DNA of 7,805 nucleotides from positions 1 through 7,805 of the forward strand of contig CAAGIS010000018.1 in the NCBI GenBank assembly GCA_900769985.1, in the 5' to 3' direction. The notes beneath the pieces were generated by a model. The model saw only the letters and a program-made list of their open reading frames with translations, was not told the DNA's origin and searched no databases. Made by a program: the position numbers and the translations under genes. Below are positions 4,659 through 7,805 of the stretch, in pieces; within the stretch, counting starts at the first letter, position 1; each line of letters begins with the position of its first letter. Origin of the DNA: Spirochaetia bacterium (lineage in GTDB: Bacteria > Spirochaetota > Spirochaetia > Treponematales > Treponemataceae).

Positions 4659-5306
4659 ATGAACACAACTAAAACAAAAGTAAAAATCTTTGACAGCACT
4701 TTTTTTATTACAACAATAGCATGCATAATTCCTGCATTTTTTGGAATTGCAGTTTACAAAAAACTTCCAGAAACTATGGCAATCCACTGGAATTTTTCAG
4801 GAGAACCTGACAACTTTGCACACAAGGCTTTAAGCGTATTCTGCCTTCCGTTAATATGCGCCATGCTGAATGCAGTCTGCCACATTGCAGTAAACTTTCA
4901 GCGCAGAAAAAACTCTTGCGAAAAAGAGAGCAAACTCGAAGCCGTTTCAAAATGGATATGTGCTGCCGCAAGTTTTTTTGCAAGTTCAGTTACATATCTT
5001 TATGCACTTGACTATAAATTTGACATCGTAAAAATAGTACTTATTTTCTGCTCTCTTGTATTCATTATTTTGGGGAACTACATACCTAAAGCCGACTACA
5101 AAATGAAACACTCAAAGTACATAGATGAAGACAAAATTCCTTGCATAAAACGCATTACAGGATTTGCAATGTTCATCATAGGAATTGCAGTTTTTGCATC
5201 AAGTTTTTTTCCGCTCGGAAAATATATATTCATTTCGCTTTTTGTTTTTTTCATCATTCTGAATATCGTACTTCTCTTAATTTTCAGAAAAAAAACAGAA
5301 AAATAA
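4659..5306 (+). CDS. SdpI-like membrane protein (DUF1648 / SdpI family)
   Basis: A 215-residue protein with six likely membrane helices, near residues 13-33, 57-79, 97-117, 121-139, 166-184 and 188-208; Bacillus SdpI is of similar size. After helix 1 comes the DUF1648 signature KKLPETMAIHWNFSGEPDNF (35-54), in which a membrane segment leads to the I-x-x-H-W/F-x-x-x-G-x-x-D pattern. After helix 4 comes LGNYIPKADYK (138-148), the start of the SdpI domain. The G-I-R-T-x-W-T element that normally follows is not present; a short charged loop, HSKYIDEDKIPC, takes its place. SdpI is the immunity and signalling partner of SdpR in Bacillus: it protects against SdpC and recruits SdpR to the membrane. 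Such pairs occur widely without the toxin genes, as here, so the true signal is unknown. It is transcribed with the repressor gene and ends at a hairpin terminator. Confidence 0.82.
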   Translation: MNTTKTKVKIFDSTFFITTIACIIPAFFGIAVYKKLPETMAIHWNFSGEPDNFAHKALSVFCLPLICAMLNAVCHIAVNFQRRKNSCEKESKLEAVSKWICAAASFFASSVTYLYALDYKFDIVKIVLIFCSLVFIILGNYIPKADYKMKHSKYIDEDKIPCIKRITGFAMFIIGIAVFASSFFPLGKYIFISLFVFFIILNIVLLLIFRKKTEK

Positions 5307-5322
5307 AAGAGTGCTTTCAAAC

Positions 5323-5380
5323 AAAAAATGCATCTTCTTAAGGTTAGAACTTTTTATGTCTAATTTTCTGAAGGTGCATT
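5323..5380 (-). terminator. Intrinsic terminator of the fumarase gene
   Basis: On the minus strand AATGCACCTTC (5380-5370) pairs with GAAGATGCATT (5337-5327), 10 of 11 positions, and is followed by a run of six T (5328-5323, overlapping the stem by two). The 32-nt loop holds a nested stem (TTAGA 5344-5348 with TCTAA 5359-5363). The long loop is unusual, but the T-run is in the right place. Confidence 0.6.
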
Positions 5381-5405
5381 CAAATTATAAAAATTTGATT
5401 TTTTT
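5381..5405 (+). terminator. Intrinsic terminator of the sdpR-sdpI-like operon
   Basis: CAAATT (5381-5386) and AATTTG (5392-5397) form a 6-bp stem with a 5-nt loop, followed by seven T (5399-5405). The stem is AT-rich and weak alone, but the larger hairpin of the convergent terminator lies directly upstream and may help. Confidence 0.5.
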
Positions 5406-5422
5406 ATCGCATTATAGCTTTT

Positions 5423-6814
5423 TTATTTTCCTTGTGGATAAGCCATATCTTCTGGCTTGAATACTTCGTCAAATTTTTCTGCAGTCAAAAATCCTAATCC
5501 CACGCACGCTTCTTTTAATGAAATGTTTTCATCAAATGCTTTGTGTGCAGTTTTTGCAGCATTTTCATAACCGATATACGGATTTAATGCAGTAACAAGC
5601 ATCAGAGAATTATAAAGGTTATGGTGCATTTTTTCTTTGTTCGCAGTAATTCCGACAGCACAGTTTTTGTTAAAGCTTAAAATACTTTCTGCAAGAAGGC
5701 GTGCAGACTGAATAAAGTTATATGCAATTACAGGCATAAATACGTTCAGTTCAAAGTTACCCTGACTTGCTGCAAAACCGACTGCTGCATCATTTCCCAT
5801 AACCTGAACAGCAACCATCGTAACAGCTTCGCACTGAGTAGGATTAACTTTTCCCGGCATAATCGAAGAACCAGGTTCATTTTCCGGAATGTGAATTTCG
5901 CCAAGACCATCGCGAGGACCTGAAGCAAGCCAGCGTACGTCATTTGCAATTTTCATCATATCACATGCAAGCGCCTTGATTGCACCATGGGCAAAAACAA
6001 GTTCGTCTTTTGAAGTAAGCGCATGGAACTTATTTGGAGCTGTAATAAAATCTTTTCCAGTTAGTTTTGAAACTGCTTCTGCAACTTTTGAATCAAAACC
6101 TTTAGGTGCATTAAGTCCTGTTCCGACAGCAGTTCCGCCTAAAGCAAGCTGTTTTAAATACGGAAGGCTTGAAACAAGCATTTCCCTGTCGCGCTCAAGA
6201 GAAGTTCTCCAGCCAGAAATTTCCTGATCAAACGAAATAGGAACAGCATCTTGAAGGTGAGTGCGTCCTGATTTTACAATTCCTTCGTTTTCTTTTTCAA
6301 GACGTTTAAATGTTTCTACAAGAGTATCAACTGCAGGAAGGAGTTTGTCTTCGATTACACAAACTGCACTGATATGAAGCGCCGTCGGGAACGTATCATT
6401 TGAAGACTGGCTCATGTTAATATCGTCATTCGGATGGCAGAGCTTTTTGCCTGCAATTTCGTTTGCACGGTTTGCAATAACTTCGTTTGCGTTCATATTG
6501 CTCTGCGTACCAGAACCAGTCTGCCATACAACGAGCGGAAAGTGGTCGTTCAATGAACCGGAAATTACTTCGTCACATGCTTTTGAAATTGCATCAAGTT
6601 TTTCCTGAGTCATTTTTTCAGGCTTAAGGGAATTGTTTGCAATCGCAGCAGCTTTTTTAAGATAGCCGAATGCTTTTGTAATTTCGCGAGGCATTGTTTC
6701 AAGACCGATTCCTATTTCAAAATTCTCGTGGCTGCGTTCTGTCTGTGCTCCCCAATATTTGTCTGCAGGAACTTTTACTTCTCCCATTGAGTCATGTTCA
6801 ATTTTATATTCCAT
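5423..6814 (-). CDS. fumC: Class II fumarate hydratase
   Basis: Reversible hydration of fumarate to L-malate by the heat-stable, iron-free class of the aspartase/fumarase superfamily; a cytoplasmic homotetramer. At 463 residues it has the normal full length. Visible motifs: TGSGTQSNMNANEV (99-112), the family's first conserved region; HPNDDINMSQSSNDTFP (127-143), the substrate B-site and active-site region; GRTHLQDA (183-190) with the catalytic His; and the superfamily signature GSSIMPGKVNP (315-325), whose Ser is the general base. All key residues are intact. The start ATG has AAGGAA (6826-6821) 6 nt upstream. The gap before it is very AT-rich with only a poor promoter candidate. It lies 121 nt downstream of the LDH/MDH gene but beyond that gene's terminator, so it is probably transcribed separately. 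In a fermenting anaerobe it could serve the reductive branch from oxaloacetate to fumarate and succinate. Confidence 0.97.
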   Translation of the reverse strand: MEYKIEHDSMGEVKVPADKYWGAQTERSHENFEIGIGLETMPREITKAFGYLKKAAAIANNSLKPEKMTQEKLDAISKACDEVISGSLNDHFPLVVWQTGSGTQSNMNANEVIANRANEIAGKKLCHPNDDINMSQSSNDTFPTALHISAVCVIEDKLLPAVDTLVETFKRLEKENEGIVKSGRTHLQDAVPISFDQEISGWRTSLERDREMLVSSLPYLKQLALGGTAVGTGLNAPKGFDSKVAEAVSKLTGKDFITAPNKFHALTSKDELVFAHGAIKALACDMMKIANDVRWLASGPRDGLGEIHIPENEPGSSIMPGKVNPTQCEAVTMVAVQVMGNDAAVGFAASQGNFELNVFMPVIAYNFIQSARLLAESILSFNKNCAVGITANKEKMHHNLYNSLMLVTALNPYIGYENAAKTAHKAFDENISLKEACVGLGFLTAEKFDEVFKPEDMAYPQGK

Positions 6815-6886
6815 AATCTTTTCCTTAAAAATTTGTATTTTATTTTTTTTAAAATATTCAAAAATTTAAATTTTCTGTAATTTTTT

Positions 6887-6920
6887 AAAAAAAATCCACA
6901 AAGCAAAAACTCTGTGGATT
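6887..6920 (-). terminator. Strong intrinsic terminator of the LDH/MDH gene
   Basis: On the minus strand AATCCACA (6920-6913) pairs perfectly with TGTGGATT (6900-6893), extended by two pairs past one mismatch, with a 6-nt loop, followed by an uninterrupted T-run (6894-6887). It begins 15 nt after the stop codon and separates this gene from fumarase. Confidence 0.85.
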
Positions 6921-6935
6921 GTAAGTTTTTTCAGA

Positions 6936-7805
6936 TTAGAACTTAATCTGTTTGATTACGTCTTTCAGGCAGTCTGCACTGTGGCGCAAAGAAGCAACTT
7001 CAGAATCTGTAAGCGGAACGGCAACATGACCTTTAATTCCGTTGCAGCCGACTACAGTAGGAATACTAAGACAAACATCGCTGATTCCGTATTCACCGTT
7101 AAGCATAGAAGAAATCGTAAGCACTGAATCTGTGCTGTAGTTGAGTGCTTCTACTAAAGTTGCAGTCGTAATACCGATTCCATAATTAGTACATTTTTTT
7201 GCAGCAATGATAATTCCGCCTGATTTTCTTATGTAATCTTCTACATCATCTTTGTTGAATGACGGAAGCACATTTTCTCCTGTGTAAGAAGAAGCATAAC
7301 TGTCTACAGGAATTGAACCGATGTTTGCTAAAGACCAAGGTACAAAAGAAGAATCTCCGTGTTCACCAAATACATAACCGTGAACATTCTCCTGGCAAAC
7401 TTTATAAGTTTCTGCAATGCGTGCACGGAATCTGGCTGTATCAAGCAATGTTCCTGTTCCAAAAATGCGGCTTGCAGGAATTCCTGAAGTCTTTATGAAC
7501 TGATATGTAAGGATATCTACAGGGTTTGCTACGATTACATAAAGTGCATTAGGACACGCTTTTGTAATTGTAGGAATAACTGACTTTGCAATATCAACAT
7601 TTGTCTGAGTAAGATCAAGACGAGACTGACCTGGTTTTCTTCCGACACCAGAAGTAAAAACTACGATATCAGAACCTTTGGCATCTTCGTAATCTCCGTC
7701 ACGGACATTTACAGGACCAATAAAAGGAGTTCCCTGACGAATATCCATAGCTTCGCCCATTGCCTTATCTTTAACGATATCGATAATAACGATTTCTGAA
7801 GCAAG
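6936..7805 (-). CDS. ldh: L-lactate dehydrogenase-like NAD-dependent dehydrogenase with malate-type Arg (5' end cut)
   Basis: 289 residues are visible; the first 25-30, with the GxGxxG nucleotide-binding motif, lie beyond the right edge. It belongs to the LDH/MDH superfamily and reduces a 2-oxoacid with NADH. The visible start SEIVIIDIVKDKAMGEAMD is LDH-like, and the Asp after the second strand implies NAD over NADP. Catalytic residues are intact: Arg62 of the loop (in KPGQSRLDL), Asp122 and Arg125 (LDTARFR), and His149 (GEHGDSS). The specificity loop reads TSGVGRKPGQSR: the residue six before the catalytic Arg is Arg56 (7640-7638), whereas lactate dehydrogenases usually have Gln there and malate dehydrogenases Arg. 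The Thr of the 'K-x-x-T-x-Y-G' element (Thr206), typical of LDH, is kept. It may therefore be an LDH, a malate dehydrogenase, or mixed. The nearby fumarase mildly favours a malate role. The symbol follows overall resemblance only. Confidence 0.85.
   Translation of the reverse strand, partial: LASEIVIIDIVKDKAMGEAMDIRQGTPFIGPVNVRDGDYEDAKGSDIVVFTSGVGRKPGQSRLDLTQTNVDIAKSVIPTITKACPNALYVIVANPVDILTYQFIKTSGIPASRIFGTGTLLDTARFRARIAETYKVCQENVHGYVFGEHGDSSFVPWSLANIGSIPVDSYASSYTGENVLPSFNKDDVEDYIRKSGGIIIAAKKCTNYGIGITTATLVEALNYSTDSVLTISSMLNGEYGISDVCLSIPTVVGCNGIKGHVAVPLTDSEVASLRHSADCLKDVIKQIKF

Noticed and set aside
6833..6861. Fumarase promoter TTGAAT-N17-ATACAA
   Set aside because: The -35 is fair but the -10 match is poor, and the gap is so AT-rich that such matches carry little weight.

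Overview
Organism. The window is AT-rich, with dense genes on both strands, AT-rich intergenic gaps, AGGAG/GGGAG-type ribosome binding sites and occasional TTG starts. The short XRE regulator (HTH followed by a 'VEYLITGE'-type end and a Ser/Asn-rich linker), the SdpR/SdpI pair and the anaerobic carbon-metabolism genes fit a host-associated spirochaete of the Treponema type. A clostridial source cannot be excluded by reading alone.

Layout. (1) 1-165: no complete gene; a structured region that may be the promoter and leader of a minus-strand gene running off the left edge. (2) 166-940: two overlapping plus-strand reading frames, each with a good ribosome binding site and each apparently broken by one frameshift. 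The second is a probable exported protein with a Ca-binding-like DFNENG motif. (3) 3709-1008 (minus): a two-gene operon of a DPM1/GtrB-like GT2 polyprenyl-phosphate sugar synthase and a PMT_2/GT-C-fold membrane glycosyltransferase. (4) 3710-3862: a divergent control region with three or four copies of a 16-bp dyad, three of them exactly 31 bp apart, in and around the promoter of the glycosylation operon and just upstream of the XRE gene. (5) 3863-4177: the XRE regulator. (6) 4215-5306: an sdpR-sdpI-like operon with a consensus promoter bracketed by two 22-bp palindromes. (7) 5423-6814 (minus): class II fumarase. (8) 6936-7805 (minus): an LDH/MDH-superfamily dehydrogenase cut by the right edge.

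How the genes may work together. The GT2 enzyme should make a polyprenyl-phosphate sugar that the GT-C protein transfers to an external acceptor. The XRE protein is well placed to control that operon and itself. The ArsR/SdpR protein should repress its own operon, which encodes the SdpI-like membrane protein, through the two palindromes. Fumarase and the dehydrogenase are neighbours on one strand but are separated by a clear terminator. The dehydrogenase has an LDH-like body with the Arg that usually marks malate dehydrogenases, so a shared C4-acid role is possible but unproven.

The least expected signals are the helically phased operator array and the Arg in the dehydrogenase specificity loop. 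No CRISPR array, tRNA or rRNA gene, or complete mobile element was recognised.
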